Counted from the stretch's first letter, positions 1 through 11,487 are shown. The stretch is 64,000 nucleotides of DNA from Cryoendolithus antarcticus (GCA_002077065.1 NAJO01000063.1:116332-180331); one strand, 5' to 3'. A program made the numbers and translations. Notes: generated by a model from the letters alone, not told the origin.

Positions 1-356
1 ATTGTCGACTGGAGGTCGCTGAGATTGATGTATAGATCATCGGTGTTGCTGGTCGTGGAGGCTGGAGAGGCAGTGCCAGCCGTGAAGCTTGCAACGGTGC
101 TATTGTCTTCGCTCTCAGATGAGCTAGTCGTTGACGTCGCATCCGAGTCGCGATGCGCGAAGGCTGCACTGGTGATGATGCTATGGTTCGCGGGTGTTGC
201 AGTTGCTGGTGAAGCAGGTTGAGCAGCATTAGCTGAGTGCGAAGTCTGCAACCACGCGGTCAAGCTGTCGACATCGACGATGTTTTCGTCGTTCGTAGCG
301 AGGAGAGGTGCGAGTGCTTCGAAGATCCAGTCCGAGACTTTGATTAATACCGTCAT
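1..356 (-). CDS. Hypothetical protein, N-terminal part, runs off the left edge
   Basis: An uninterrupted minus-strand frame begins at an ATG at 354-356 and stays open for 118 codons to the window edge, so the C-terminus is missing. The first 45 residues look like an ordered helical segment (start MTVLIKVSDWIFEALAPLLA). They are followed by a Ser/Thr/Ala-rich stretch and then an acidic SESED patch, a low-complexity linker typical of fungal hypothetical proteins. No signal peptide or membrane segment is visible and I do not recognise the family. The start is chosen as the first ATG of the frame; a short upstream exon cannot be excluded. Confidence 0.5.
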   Translation of the reverse strand, partial: MTVLIKVSDWIFEALAPLLATNDENIVDVDSLTAWLQTSHSANAAQPASPATATPANHSIITSAAFAHRDSDATSTTSSSESEDNSTVASFTAGTASPASTTSNTDDLYINLSDLQST

Positions 357-797
357 GGTGGTGACGCTGTATGTATTGATCAGATTGAAAGGGTGGAAGG
401 TAATACGAGTGACATGTAGGGTTGCCTGCTCTATGAGTAGTCCGGGTCAGGCAAGGGACCAGCCCCTGAAGCAGTCTAAAACGCGATACTACAGCATGAG
501 CTATGTTCCCCATGACACATGCACGGGATCTGAGTAGTGAATGTGGAGGAATGCGGGAGACTCAAGAAGTGAAGCTGGAGTCGTCAGGGAAAAGAGGCCA
601 GCGGAGTGGAATGCCTGGAACTTGTGGGAATGCTGCGTACGCTATGCGTGGTATTGAGTAAGACATGCAAGCAAGCAGAGCTACAGAGCCGTGCAGCGTC
701 AGCTGCTATTTGTTACTGTATCCGCCGTGCAGAGAGTCTTCCCTCCTTTCCGGCCCCAACGAGACCCTATCCGAGATCATCCGTGTGCCTCAACGCT

Positions 798-1722
798 CTA
801 AGGTAGGACAAGCGAGATCTCCACCTTGCCCAATCCCGAGCGCGCAACGAAGGCCCTGTACCCTGCTAGCCAGAGGTGAAACATCCCCAAGATACTCAGT
901 CTGTTGAGCGCCTTCACCGTGCGAGCTCCAGCGACCTCGACCTTCAGAACCATGGTCTTGAGGCTTACACATGCCTTGGCGAAGAAGGTGATGTACCTCA
1001 GCACCAAGGGCAACTGAACGATGAGAGCAGTAGTGAGTAAGACCACGTGCTGGCCGTTGGCCGTGAAGCGGGACGAGCGAACGAGGGAGTCCATGATTTT
1101 GGTCTTGCGAGAGATTTGTGTGTTGCGGGCGGAATCAGTGATGGTGGCGACGCGGTGGACGACGTCCGAGGTGAAGGTGGTGCGCTCGAACCAGAGTTTG
1201 AGGATAGTGTCGCGGATCGAACGATCGTACGAGAGAGGATTTAGAGTGCGAATCGTCTGTTGATGGGCAAGAACAGACGAGAAGGAAGTGAATGTCCAGC
1301 GCTTCATCTCGGGATCTTGGAGCGCAGCCAATTCAATAGCGCGGTCGATAATCGGTGTGAGAATATCTAGCTGAAGCTCACATGGGAAGCGAAGGAATCG
1401 AAGTCTGTGGAGTCTTTAGCGTCGTAAAATGGGAAGTATGGAAGTACGGAAGTGCTAGCGGACGCGACTTACGGTCCGTTGAACATGAGCGCTCCACCCT
1501 CTTATTTGATCATGCAGTTTGTATAGGGCGGAATGGATCCATTGTTCCTACGCTTCTCGTCTTCGACAGCCCTTGCGGAGGATGGGGAAGCAATACTATA
1601 GAGGTCAGCATCTTGGAATTGCGAGCCCCGGACGTCGTTGATAATTACGATGACGTGTTTGATGATGCAGGCTGGGTGGCTTTCTTGCTAGAATGCGGCG
1701 GAAGTGGTCTGGTGTCCGCCAT
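798..1722 (-). pseudogene. Hypothetical multi-exon gene, probably broken
   Basis: Three coding blocks on the minus strand appear to belong together. Exon 1 starts at an ATG at 1720-1722 (MADTRPLPPHSSKK...) and ends at 1649. A 53-nt intron (GTAATT...CTGAC...TATAG, 1596-1648) leads to exon 2, which hits TAA at 1502-1504. Reading past that TAA the frame continues EGGALMFNGP up to a strong GTAAGT donor at 1472. After a CAG acceptor at 1371-1373 a long open block (798-1370) follows, beginning LDILTPIIDRAIELAAL and containing a hydrophobic stretch near residues 105-125. The phases of the last two blocks do not match, so with the TAA this looks like a gene with one nonsense change and one indel. It could instead be two small genes: a 55-residue protein (1502-1722) and a separate one. 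Family unknown. Confidence 0.45.
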
Positions 1723-2642
1723 GACGGAGAATCGATGTTTTGAGTATATTGAGTAGTCAGGAAGTGGAAGTCGAGGATTGCTACGGGAACAGGGGTGTAC
1801 ATGTTTCTGTGAGCCAATCGTGTGCTAGCGCCGACACCAAGCCCGAAGTGAAGTACATGCATCAGAAGGAAACGGGATATAGCGAAGAGTAGCGGACAAC
1901 ATGGAGATCTTAGTTTGGCGGTCTTTTACATCAGCGCCCAGGATCAGTGTCTCAGGAGACCGAGCCAGTGCTTTCTGGCATCCAATAGGGCCCCAGACAG
2001 ACATCCTGCTTTCTCTGCAGTTGCACAGCAATGGCAATGCAAACACGGGCAAGATAATGACTGGCCGATTGAAAGGTATTAGATCAGGTTCCACCAGCAT
2101 CCAATGGGCGAGCTTTGTCTATGCGCACTCGAAAACATGCGTCACGCATTCGCAGCCGGAAGTCATGCGCCCGTCCGGGAGAGCAAGAGCTGTAGCGTCT
2201 TCGTGACTGAAGTTCGCAATGACAATAGATCGTAGATACCGTTGCTTTCGGGTTCTCAGTTTACAGGAGCACGAAAGCTATGTTCACGTAGACCATCTCC
2301 CTTTCACGTAGACTCCGCGAAACGCCTCTTCCCATCCGAGAGCAGTGAGTGCTACTACCCGCAGCGAACTCTTGCTCATAGTAGCTGTCTCGGTTCCGAA
2401 GCAAGGTCGTCATGAGGTCATGCGGAAGCGTTCCAAGCTTCGAGGTATAGCAAAGAATGTACCGGGTCATCGACGGTATGAGAAGGCAGCGAAGAGACGG
2501 AAAGCCAACATCAGAGAGGCTTAGTGAAGGTCAGCACTGTTTCTGCTGACTGTATTCCTCCAGTCATCGAGCTCCCGGCAAGGCTTGAGCCAACTGCCTA
2601 CTTGACTTATGCTGAGTCGCGACCCAACCATTCCAACGAAAG
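1723..2642. other. Intergenic stretch, nothing supported
   Basis: Short open frames occur on both strands (for example 1901-2206 on plus and 1825-2100 on minus) but none shows splice-consistent extension, domain character or conserved motifs. No repeat or RNA gene is seen. Confidence 0.4.
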
Positions 2643-2966
2643 TCACGATCCTGACTGCCTGCACTCCACATCTGAAGCACCCACTCTCGTCCTCTGCAAG
2701 ACTTTGAGCTGCTTACTGCCTTCCAACGCGTCGCACACCCTCGGCTGCACATGCTTCACCCACGTGTCTAGCTCGTCCTGCGCGGTCTTGACGACGAAGA
2801 TGTCGTTTGGATCGCCGTTACCGCCATAGCTGCAGTGCTAGCACGGATAGAACTTGATCTTGACGTATCGCAGGTTCTTGCACGGTCCGAGAAGGTCCAA
2901 AAGGATCTCGATCATGGGCTCCTCGTAGTCGCGGCAGAGATAAATGTGCTGGTCGGCTGACGACCT
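2643..2966 (-). pseudogene. Remnant of a hypothetical protein gene
   Basis: On the minus strand a coding-like frame reads DYEEPMIEILLDLLGPCKNL and continues through a TAG at 2838-2840 into more coding-like sequence (HCSYGGNGDPNDIFVVKT, then a charged helix region) to a TGA at 2643-2645. Upstream of about 2950 the coding-like reading jumps to another frame that ends in TAA at 2966-2968, so there is at least one frameshift as well. The composition (Leu-rich, then a C-terminal charged helix) resembles the ligand-poor fungal F-box/2EXR-type hypothetical families, but that is only an impression. The TAG could derive from CAG by a CpA->TpA change. Confidence 0.45.
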
Positions 2967-3078
2967 TAAGTGTCGAAGAGCTCGGTCTTAAGGAAGCTGC
3001 CTGTCACACGAGCGATGTTGACAACCAGGCGCCAAGGCCGATGGAGCCGTGGTATCTGACAGGTTAAAATGACGCTTC

Positions 3079-3607
3079 TTAAGCGGCGTCGCGCAACATC
3101 TGGTTGGCGGAGACAGAGGACGTGAAGGCGAGGAGGCGATTGAGTTCTTTGGCTGCCGAGTAAACGACGGGGTGGCTGTAGTAGACGCTCTGCTCGTGTG
3201 CAGTGTCGGCGGCGAAGGAGATGGCGCTCGTCTTGAGCTTCTCCACCCAAAACTCCGGCGAGATGTCCTCGTGAATACTGGAGGTAGCATGAGCAAGACT
3301 GATCAACCAACGTGCTACACGCGCTACGATGTGTTCGTCCCACTCTGATTCGATCAGATTGGCCTTCGCCTCATCAGCGGCGATTTGTGCTGCGCGGTTC
3401 TGCACCGCGCCAAGTCTCGGCCGGACTACCTTGCGCGTTGAAGCCACTGACATGGTCGAAGCGGAGGCTTTCTTCTCAGCTGGCCGACGGGGCTTGATTA
3501 TCTTGGTTGTTTGAGCGAGGGACTCCGCAACGCGTGCGCTATATACTGTCAGATTGACGCTGAAATCGCGTTCTTGACAGCGAGTCTTACCTTCGACGGA
3601 GCACCAT
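3079..3607 (-). CDS. Hypothetical protein (two exons)
   Basis: Exon 1 is 17 nt (3591-3607, ATG then MVLRR) and exon 2 is 3079-3538. The 52-nt intron at 3539-3590 has a GTAAGA donor, a CTGAC branch site and a TATAG acceptor, and it joins the exons in phase, giving about 158 residues. The N-terminus is basic (KPRRPAEKK), the middle is helical with Ala-rich and acidic segments, and the C-terminus reads like a compact helical domain ending QMLRDAA. No signal peptide or transmembrane segment is visible. A second ATG upstream is out of frame after splicing and was not used. The family is not recognised. It lies directly upstream of the decayed gene at 2643-2966 on the same strand, and the two may once have been one locus. 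Confidence 0.6.
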
Positions 3608-4281
3608 GCTGGAGGTGCTGTTCGTGGTATCATGCGCTGCTATGCGAGTGTCGTGGCGATGAGGCACCATATCTGGAGATTGATGGAGCACGGCGAAGTG
3701 TCCGGAGAACTTGGAGTGGTACGTATTGTTGATATATAGCAACGCAGTCAGATCTTCGACGGGAGTATGCGTAGGGAAAGAGCGACTCCGATCAGCTTCC
3801 AATCACGGTCGAGTCGCGGGCGACCCTAAGCTCCGCTTCGCGCAAGAGGAATGGTAAAAATTTAACCACTGGCATGCCTCAGACAGCATAAGAAGGCTTG
3901 ATCCTCATCCTATAGGCTATAAGCACACGCAGAACTATGGCTTGCGACGGTCGTAGAATCCGAAGAAGCGATCACGTTGAGCGATATGTATCTGTGCTAG
4001 CGAGAAGATTGGATACATTGCTGTAGACCGCGATAGGAGACGTTCTGGAGGTAGTACAATTGCATGTGTAGACAATGCATCCAGCAAGCCAAACGCCGCA
4101 TCGATGCAAGACCCCAGAGCCTTCGAACAAAGAACCCCAAAAGCAGCCGTCAGTAACCGTAACATGCCCTCCAGCTCGTCTAGTCCCGATTGATATTCCA
4201 CAACTGCAATCCCAAGTTCATGATCCGGATTTTTGCGCACTTGGCACTATCGACCAATGCTGCATCTACAGCCAGACGCGT
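3608..4281. other. Intergenic stretch with one small open frame
   Basis: A minus-strand frame at 3935-4240 (101 codons) could be a downstream exon of the fragment at 4282-4758, but I find no convincing splice pair joining them. Otherwise nothing is supported. Confidence 0.3.
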
Positions 4282-4758
4282 TCAACTCACACACTCCGCT
4301 CCGCGCTGTCTCCTATCTTGCTGACCACTACGATACCGCCGCTGCATCTTCCTTGTGTACTTGTTGACATAAACACGATAGTGACACCCCGTGGATTCCT
4401 GCAAGGGCGGATAAAGGGAGCGAGCAAGGGCTTCGGTCGTATATTCGAGGTTGTAGATGTTCACTTCAACGACTATGTCGAGATACTGGCCGCGTTTGGC
4501 GAATAGGTCGGTGTAGAGGAAGCTACCCTGCACCTTGACGTAGCCGCCGTAGTAGTGAGATACATTTGGAGGGACGATGGCGCGGTACGTGGTCACCTTG
4601 AAGCAAGCCCCGAGAGCGGTGTCATAGACGTGGTGATCGAATATCGTGCAGGTGATTTGCGGGCGTTGGATTGGTATGGCGAGGTCGCATGTGGATGCTC
4701 TTGGAGCCTGAAGGCTCGCAGCCTGCTCGTGGCTTTGACGGCGGTAGTCGTTCAGCAA
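4282..4758 (-). CDS. Hypothetical protein fragment without a clear start
   Basis: A 159-codon minus-strand frame with strongly coding-like composition, for example TTYRAIVPPNVSHYYGGYVK and further alternating hydrophobic/charged segments suggesting beta strands. No in-frame ATG precedes the coding-like part; the frame opens at TTG codons after an upstream TGA, so a 5' exon is either missing or not recognised. The last about 35 residues become basic and low in order (after ESTG at about 4385) and may be intronic read-through, since GTGTCACTATCG there could serve as a donor. Family not recognised. It may be a 5'-truncated gene relic. Confidence 0.4.
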   Translation of the reverse strand: MLNDYRRQSHEQAASLQAPRASTCDLAIPIQRPQITCTIFDHHVYDTALGACFKVTTYRAIVPPNVSHYYGGYVKVQGSFLYTDLFAKRGQYLDIVVEVNIYNLEYTTEALARSLYPPLQESTGCHYRVYVNKYTRKMQRRYRSGQQDRRQRGAECVS

Positions 4759-5499
4759 AGGGCCCGTAGAGTGGAGTGCAGGTTTGGAACGATGGGATGG
4801 CTTAATTATGCCAGGTAGTCAGGTCATGAATATCACTGTCAATCAATCAATGGATGAATTGCTATTTCGCCGTCGAAATCTGCTCCTTGATCTCAGCGGT
4901 GTCAAACTTTCATGATATTCAAATATAGACCGCTCTCAGAGCTGTCTGCCACGGTCGGACATCCTGCTCCGCGGCTGTGATTGAGATTCTGACAGCCCAT
5001 CCGGTCACTCTATGAGACATCTATGCCATGTCCGTTTAACAAGAGGTAGAGTCGGTAGCGTGGTGGGCATACTGTATCAAGCCTTTGTCTTGAGGCCGCA
5101 TTGGGACGCCATTGGCCTGGAGTAGCCGCTGATACATGGAGCTCAAATATCGCGTTCGCAATAGCAGTATCAAACCGAGCATGAGTATGTTCTCAGAGCA
5201 CATCCGCTCTCCAATACCTTCGTTGGAGTGAGAAAAGCTCACATGTCGTCCCAAATTCCCCGATCGGGCGTCCCCTCTCCCCGACAATTCCCGTGGACCC
5301 CCAAACTTCGACCCCGCCCTCGGCTTCGGTGACACTGCGGGGTACCTCGCGCGGTTACATGCTGCGGACCAGACATTGCCGCGACCAGAGCACCGCATAT
5401 AATATTTGCTATGTCTTCTGGGGAGGAGCTGTGCCTTGTTGCTGTTGTACATAGTGATTGTGTAAAGGAGCCACTGTACAAGAAGATTCGCCACCCATC
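4759..5499. other. Intergenic region upstream of the alcohol dehydrogenase
   Basis: This holds the presumed promoter and 5' leader of the gene starting at 5500. A minus-strand frame at 5036-5494 is open by chance; its composition is not protein-like. No defined regulatory motif can be assigned. Confidence 0.4.
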
Positions 5500-7949
5500 A
5501 TGCCGCCCAAGACAATGCGCGCCGTAGTGCTAAAGGGAGATTATGAGGTACACCACACCTTCCATCCCTCACTCCCTTTCCCTCCTCCTCTACGCCATAC
5601 TAACACCAAGTCAAGGTCGCAGTAGAAGACCGGCCCTACCCCTCCATCCGCGAACCCACCGACGCGGTCCTCAAAGTCAGCTCCACAGCTCTCTGCGGCA
5701 GCGACTTGCACTTCTACCGCGGGCACTTGAAATGCCCGCCGAACTTCATCTGCGGGCATGAGTTTGTGGGGGAGATTGTGGAAAAGGGTGATGCGGTAAA
5801 GAAGTTCAATATTGGGGATCAGGTATGTGGACAGCTTTTCTCTGGTATCTGGGGTGTGGCGGCAGCAAGGTCGGAACTGGGAACAGCTACGGAGGAGTTT
5901 GTAGAAGTGCGGGGGTTCATCTTGTCAGCGCAGTAGGGATGAAGACGAGCAAATTAGTGAGCTTGGATTGGAGCTGCCGGGTGTTTGAGCGGGCAGGATA
6001 CCTACAGCATAGCCGACCTCGCCGGCTCCAAGGCAAGTCACTTCTGGTCGAGACCGCACGCGACACACACCACTGGGAGCTGCTAGAGTTCTTCTTGCAG
6101 CTTGAGGACCTCCCACAGTCAGCAGACGAGATGGTCTCGTCGGATATAGAACTGTCAGTCCCTGCCCTGCCCACCGCGACACCATGCAAGGGCAATATTG
6201 CCAAAGTGTCGCTCAGAGCAGGGATGCGCGAATTCTAGTACCTCTGGAGAACCTACGATTCTCGAGCGAGCAAGCCGCAGACTGTGGAACCGCCGCGAGG
6301 AGTCCCCTCGCAAAAGTCGGAGTCGCAACGAGAAACTCCCGCCGGTACACGCAGCGAGTGCCGGACGTCGAGCAAGATTTTCGAGACCCGAGACATCGCA
6401 ATTAGCGCTCTGCTGCTCACAGTACCCTCGATGGTACCGACACGAGTACAACAGTACTTGGAAGTGGGCATTGTCGATGAGAGCGCGAGTCTGACCAATC
6501 CTTTCCGGACATTCGATAAGGTTCAAATCAGTTGCACCGACTACCAGACTCGGCAAAGCTCATGGCACTGGACTTGACGCTGCCGTCTCGCTCACCAGCC
6601 TCCACGTCAGTCCACTTCAGAGATCGCGCTGTGCTGCCTTGACGAGAGACACTTGCCGGCTGATCACCCAGGATTGATGAGGCGTGGACCAGACTAGTTA
6701 CTTGCCGCTGGATCAAGCTTGACCGCAGAGCTCTCGTGGTAACGACCAGCATCGCCTGATACAGCGGTCAGTTCCTGCGACTTTTACACTTCTTCGCTCG
6801 TGGCGAACGAGCCTCCGACACATTGCGGCCGAGAGCACGCTCCCCGCATCCCACATTTTGAGAGTAACGGGGACTGGGTCCTCTCAGCGCAGGTGCGGAG
6901 ACCAAGCAAGCCTGATGCTGTTAGTCTGGTCTATACTCAGGCCTATCAGAATACGGTGGAACTATGTCCTTGATCCCGCCGTCAAAAGGGGACTTGAGTG
7001 GATAGGTCACGGCGGGGGCAACTCGAGGCAAGATAGGAAGCGGCACTACAGTTCTCTAACTGACTTAAACTCCCAGGTCGTTGTCCCCTTCTACACTGCC
7101 TGCGGCGAATGCTATTTCTGCGTCCGTGGTCAAGCCTCGCGCTGCAGTAAAGGCTCTCTCTTCGGCAACTCCGTCCCCGCCAACACCGTCGACGGCGGAC
7201 AGGCCGAGTATGTCCGCTGTCCGCTCGCCGACAGCACCTTCGTGCTCACGCCATCCGGCATCCCCGAGGAAATGCTCGTGCTAATGGCCGATATCTTCCC
7301 CACGGGCTACTTCGCCGCTGCGCGCTTCCTCAAGAACCTCAACGACCGCGATCGCAAAGAGTACACTGCCGTCGTCCTCGGCTGCGGACCAGTCGGCATC
7401 TGCGCCATCACCTGCGCATTGACGATGGTAGATACAGTCTACGCCATCGACTCCGTGCAATCCCGCCTCGACCAAGCTGAAGCTTTGGGCGCGAAACCCA
7501 TCCTCCTCTCCGACAACCCAGTCGACAAAATCAAAGCCGCTACTGGCGGTCGCGGCGCGGATGTCGTCATGGAGGTCGTCGGCCACGCAGACGCATTCAT
7601 GCTGGCGTTCGACATGATCCGCCCTTTCGGCCAGATAAGCAGCATAGGCGTGCACACCGAGCAGCTAAACCTCAACGGCCTGCTGTGCTACGGTAAGAAC
7701 GTCACGATGTCCTTTGGTCGGTGCCCCGTGCGAAGTATTTTTGAAGAAGCGTTGGAGTTGCTGGTCAAGGAGCAGAAGAAGGTTGCGTTTCTGTGTGGGC
7801 AGACTATGAGTTTGGAGGATGCGCCGCAGGCTTATAAGGACTTTGAGCAGCAGAAGGTGCATAAAATTGTGTTCAAGCCGCAGGGGGGGAAGACGGGGGA
7901 GAGTGTGGCGGCGAAGGCGGGGGGTAGTGAGGAGGGGCCGAAGAAGTAG
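5500..7949 (+). CDS. Zinc-dependent alcohol dehydrogenase (MDR family), with an oversized intron
   Basis: Medium-chain NAD(P)-dependent dehydrogenase oxidising an alcohol or polyol in the cytosol; the substrate is not determinable. Exons 5500-5547, 5616-5822 and 7077-7949 join in phase 0 and give 375 residues, a normal family length. Seen motifs are the catalytic-zinc ligands C43 (LCGSD) and H64-E65 (CGHE), the structural-zinc set C94, C97, C100 and C108, and the Rossmann glycine motif GCGPVG near residue 183. The C-terminal tail is Lys/Gly-rich (about 30 residues past the catalytic domain), which is unusual but at the end of an otherwise complete fold. Intron 1 is 68 nt. Intron 2 is 1,254 nt, about twenty times the local norm, and appears to carry an insertion (separate entry). 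Both its donor (GTATGT) and its acceptor region (CTAACTGAC ... CCCAG) are good, so the gene may still be expressed if the long intron is removed. Confidence 0.85.
5823..7076 (+). other. 1,254-nt intron containing a probable insertion
   Basis: The intron of the alcohol dehydrogenase between GTATGT at 5823 and CAG at 7074-7076 is far longer than any neighbour except the one at 58809-59427. Several short unrelated frames occur inside. TTCTCT occurs near both ends (about 5836-5841 and about 7052-7057) and could be a target-site duplication flanking about 1.2 kb. No clear terminal inverted repeats, poly-A tail or transposase/reverse-transcriptase motif is visible, so the element class is unknown. 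Confidence 0.45.
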
Positions 7950-8101
7950 GGATTCAAGAAGGAGTATGTTACGGAAGTGGATGCGAAGGTGTACAGAAGT
8001 TTAGGTGTCAAGAAGTGTATGCAGTGCTCCAGCGATGCCAGACGTTTCCATATTTCTGGACAGTCCACGCAGCACAGTCTGGTCAGTGTTATGACCTTCA
8101 C

Positions 8102-8845
8102 CTAACTCCACGCTGGACCACGCAGCAACAGCCTCAATCTCCATCGAGCATCGCCATTTAAACGCATGCCCACAGGTGCTGTAGCCGCGGACATCACTAC
8201 CTCCTCCCACCCAAACCCCACACTCCACTGCACCGTTACCTTCTTCCCTCTCGGCAGCCTGACAACCTGCAAATCATCCACAAGCCAGTTCGCAACCTTA
8301 CCCTCCTTCCCGTGATCACTCTCCCCAAGTTTGACCCTCACCTCGACCCTCCCCAGCCTCGGCAGATTCAATAGCTGCTTAAAACGCGAGACCAGTAGCT
8401 GCACCCTCGTCGCCAGATCTGTCGTGCTCTGCGATGTGGCTGTCGAGGGTGACACGCGCAGGAATCTCAGATTCTGCTTGCAGAACGGGCGGTAGAGGAG
8501 GCTGTGGATTCATCCAGCCATCACGCTGTCGTTGCGATTGTAGAGAGTGCTGAGTGCGATGAAGACGGTGTGCATATTCGGATGTGCCATGATCGCTCCT
8601 GGGAGTTGGGTGTGCTAGGTACTATGTACGAGGCCGAACGTGGCGAAGTTTATTCGCTGGATGTGTAGACGCCGAAGGTGAGTTGGGTCTTGGCTTGCTT
8701 AAGGACGGAGAGGGGTGCCGGTGCAGGGGTAGACCGTACGTGGCCCATTGTAATGGATGATGGGGTTGGGGTGTGGGATACCTTGGACGGCGAAGGATAG
8801 GATGCGGAAGAGGACTTCTTTTGGGACGGCGGTGATGAAAGTCAT
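8102..8845 (-). pseudogene. Decayed F-box-like hypothetical gene
   Basis: On the minus strand an ATG at 8843-8845 opens MTFITAVPKEVLFRILSFAV, which looks like the start of an F-box-type protein (P-K/E-E-V-L-F-R-I-L). The coding-like text then shows stops (TAA at about 8699, TAG at about 8620, TGA at about 8508) and at least one frame jump, before a final intact block 8102-8455 that ends with a stop. Between the stops the sequence stays protein-like (for example AHPNMHTVFIALSTLYNRND, FCKQNLRFLRVSPSTATSQS). The damage is spread along the gene, so it is an old relic. Exact boundaries of the frame shifts are approximate. Confidence 0.6.
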
Positions 8846-9409
8846 GCTCGCAGTACCTTAGAGGTGCACCTCGAACGTAAGCTCGAGATCGCGCTGCTGT
8901 GAAGATTCTGAGGTTTGGAGCAATCGCGTCAACGTCCTTATCGCGTGCAGCAGTGCGATTCGTGGTAATAGAGCTCAGATCGTTCCTGTCTACGGTGGCT
9001 TGGTAGAGATGCAGCTTTTTGCCTTACTGTCTAGTCAGAAACCGCGGTCCGGACAGACGAGGAGTGAAGTTGCATATTTTCAACTCGCTTCGCGCGGGTG
9101 GCGGAGCTGGCTGCCTATTGGGGATCGAGTTCTTTCACATCACAACAATAGCATGGTGCTCCACTTTTGTGCCAGGTTCCATCACACACTAATCACACCT
9201 GGACACACCTAAATCGACGTATCTCGTACATTGCACCGTCAATCTATCATCACCACGGCACACGAACGCGATCAAGCAACAGGACAACGTCCGATCACGT
9301 TATTTCTTCTCCACAATCAGCACCTACCCCTGTCAGTTCTCCACACGTCGATTGTTGACCCTATACTGCTGACGTGTGCTATAGCCAGCCTACATACCTC
9401 CGCTCCACC
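8846..9409. other. Intergenic region between two decayed genes
   Basis: This divergent intergenic region lies between two F-box-like relics transcribed away from each other. The plus-strand frame at 9000-9212 has no protein-like features. Confidence 0.35.
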
Positions 9410-10450
9410 ATGATGGCGTCCATTGTCCCCGTTCCCGAAGAACTCATGATCAAGATCCTCAAATACGCCGTCAAGGCCGACGACATGTGCCCTCCAAACC
9501 CCACGACGATGACATCCGCCGACTTTCGCCGTCATCGAATCTGCCGCGAACGTCGAATACTGGCGCATCATCAAAGGAGTCGCAGCAGGGAAGCTCTACG
9601 GCAAGGAAGCCCGCAGAGCCTTTATCGTCGATACTTTGCATCGTAAATTTGGTCGCGTCAACAGTCGCATTCATACCGTGCTCGCCAAATTACTTGTCCG
9701 TCCTCGAAACCATCGCATCTTCACCATCACGACACCTTCCCCATTTCCACGCAACGTGGACGGCTCGGCCAAGGACGTAACATACTACGCATTCTCGCAT
9801 CCGACGCCTTCGCAACTTCATCACGCGTCTGGATATCGCAATCGAGACAGGCTACGAACGTTGGTGGGACTGGCAGCCGCTCCCACAGAAGCGCATCAAG
9901 AAGCTGTTTCATCTCGCAGGCGATGCGGCCACGCTTCCCAAGCTCGAGAATCTTCGCGCCCGCATTTTGCTTTACGAAGACAAGCAGCGTATGGAATGGA
10001 TGGAGAAGCTGTGGGAAGTGGAGACGAAGTGCGTGACTGAGGTTTAGCGGAGCAAATTCACGGTCATTTGGGAATTCCTTCTTCCGAGAGCTGGGTGCCA
10101 CCCAGCCCGCTACTGGCGGTAAGGGCATCCTTGAATCGCTCTCGGGGATGGTGCTGATGTCAATAGTTTGTGGAGCGAGCATCGAGGCGACGGTGAAGCG
10201 CAAGCTGCGAGGAAGACTGGAGTGGAAGGAGAAACTTGGTGCTGCCTGGAATATGGGAAGGATTTGCGATATTGATACGAAGACTCATTAGCAGATTGTT
10301 GGGGCTATATCCCGAGCACGATTGGCGGGCTACAGCGCCGCGATGGCTCGACGGTATCGGAAAGCTGCTGCAGGGATTCGTAACATCGGGTTTGACAAGA
10401 GACTGAGTCAAGTACGGAATGCGCGCAAGACGCTCGCGCCAGCCTGCTAG
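9410..10450 (+). pseudogene. Decayed F-box-like hypothetical gene
   Basis: ATG ATG at 9410-9415 opens MMASIVPVPEELMIKILKYA, similar in style to the start of the relic at 8102-8845 (V-P-x-E-x-L-x-x-I-L-x-x-A-V). Near 9523 the coding-like text shifts frame to FAVIESAANVEYWRIIKGVA. Between about 9690 and 9790 it shifts again, then reads RLRNFITRLDIAIETGYERW and on to TAG at 10045-10047. Further coding-like text (about 10160-10450), rich in Arg/Ala, is interrupted by a TAG at about 10288 and may be the gene's last exon after an intron ending at 10165. There are at least two frameshifts and one nonsense codon. The GACTTTCGCC and CACGACACC sites are candidate indel positions. Confidence 0.6.
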
Positions 10451-11487
10451 TGTAGCAGAGCGATTTCGGAGCCAGTTCCACCGTCGGTCCAGCCCGATTC
10501 TATTCGTCGGCTTATCCACCTGAAGTCACCTGGGGGCGTTGATGCAATCGGCCCCTGTCGGAAGAAAAGAGCTTGATTTGACAGCAACAAAGTACCCGTG
10601 GAAGTTGCCACTGTGTTCCCATCGATTCATCTCACCCGGACGGCTCAGGTGACCGTTCATTTGCGCTGCGGAGTTCTTTCCTTTGCCATTGATGACTGCT
10701 GCTGTAGAGCAAGCTACAGCATCCTTCTCACGAGGCTCCGGTGCAAGGAGTCGGCTCCCCGTTGCGGCAGAATCGAAGTGGGATCATCGGTCGACTCGCT
10801 GGTTGTGGTATGATGTCGTCTTCTGCAAGTCTTTGCATGCGCGTTTGCCATCGCTGTGAGCGTCATGGGCTGCTCGTGATACTCCCTGCGTGATGAGCTA
10901 GGTCCTGGTCCCTAGAGCCCGTGGCGGGATACGAGACCACTATATCTCTTGTGCGCGATCAACGCCAGCATAGCGGACTTGCGTGAGGAGTCGATGAGGA
11001 TGATGGCTGTGGTCCAAAGCTCTTATTTGAAACTGTTGGTCGACGTCGCTGGCTTCGCTTTTGCTTGTCTCATACGTCCGTTCTGTTGTGCGCCTTATAT
11101 CGCTTTCTCGCCAAGGGTCGATATTGGTCTGGCGTTTCCGGCTCGCCGATTGGTGATCCATATAGTCAGTCCAGTCCTTCGAATGTGCTCGGCATTCCAG
11201 CTTTCGCTGATCGACATCGCAGCCGAGACCGAGGGAAAGTGCTCTGCTAGTAGCGCGCCCGTCGGTAGGGCTTTGTAGGTGGCAAGACGATGATCTTGGC
11301 ACGCGTATCTTGCGGCGATCGAGTTCGTGGGCTTCATTGGCATGTACTGGGTTCTTCTTGCTGTTTTGATGTGATTGCTTTCTCCGCTGTGCGCCCACGT
11401 CGTGTTCTTCGTCGCCTGCACGGATGAATGCTGGACCTGTCGCCCGCTGTCTCTGTGGACGTGGAGGATCGTTGATATCGAACATAG
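10451..11487. other. About 1 kb with no supported gene
   Basis: A 181-codon minus-strand frame (10940-11485) and overlapping alternatives on both strands are present. The minus frame is very rich in Arg/Gln/His with no hydrophobic core, so I do not call it. An upstream exon of the plus-strand coding-like block at 11488 may lie here but was not located. Confidence 0.35.

Noticed and set aside
5036..5494. 152-codon minus-strand frame upstream of the alcohol dehydrogenase
   Set aside because: Not protein-like and lies in the promoter region of a clear gene.
5823..7076. Retrotransposon in the long intron
   Set aside because: No reverse transcriptase, integrase, LTR or poly-A signal could be recognised; left as an insertion of unknown type.
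10940..11485. 181-codon minus-strand frame
   Set aside because: Arg/Gln/His-rich with no hydrophobic core or motifs, and overlapped by several other open frames; no splice support.
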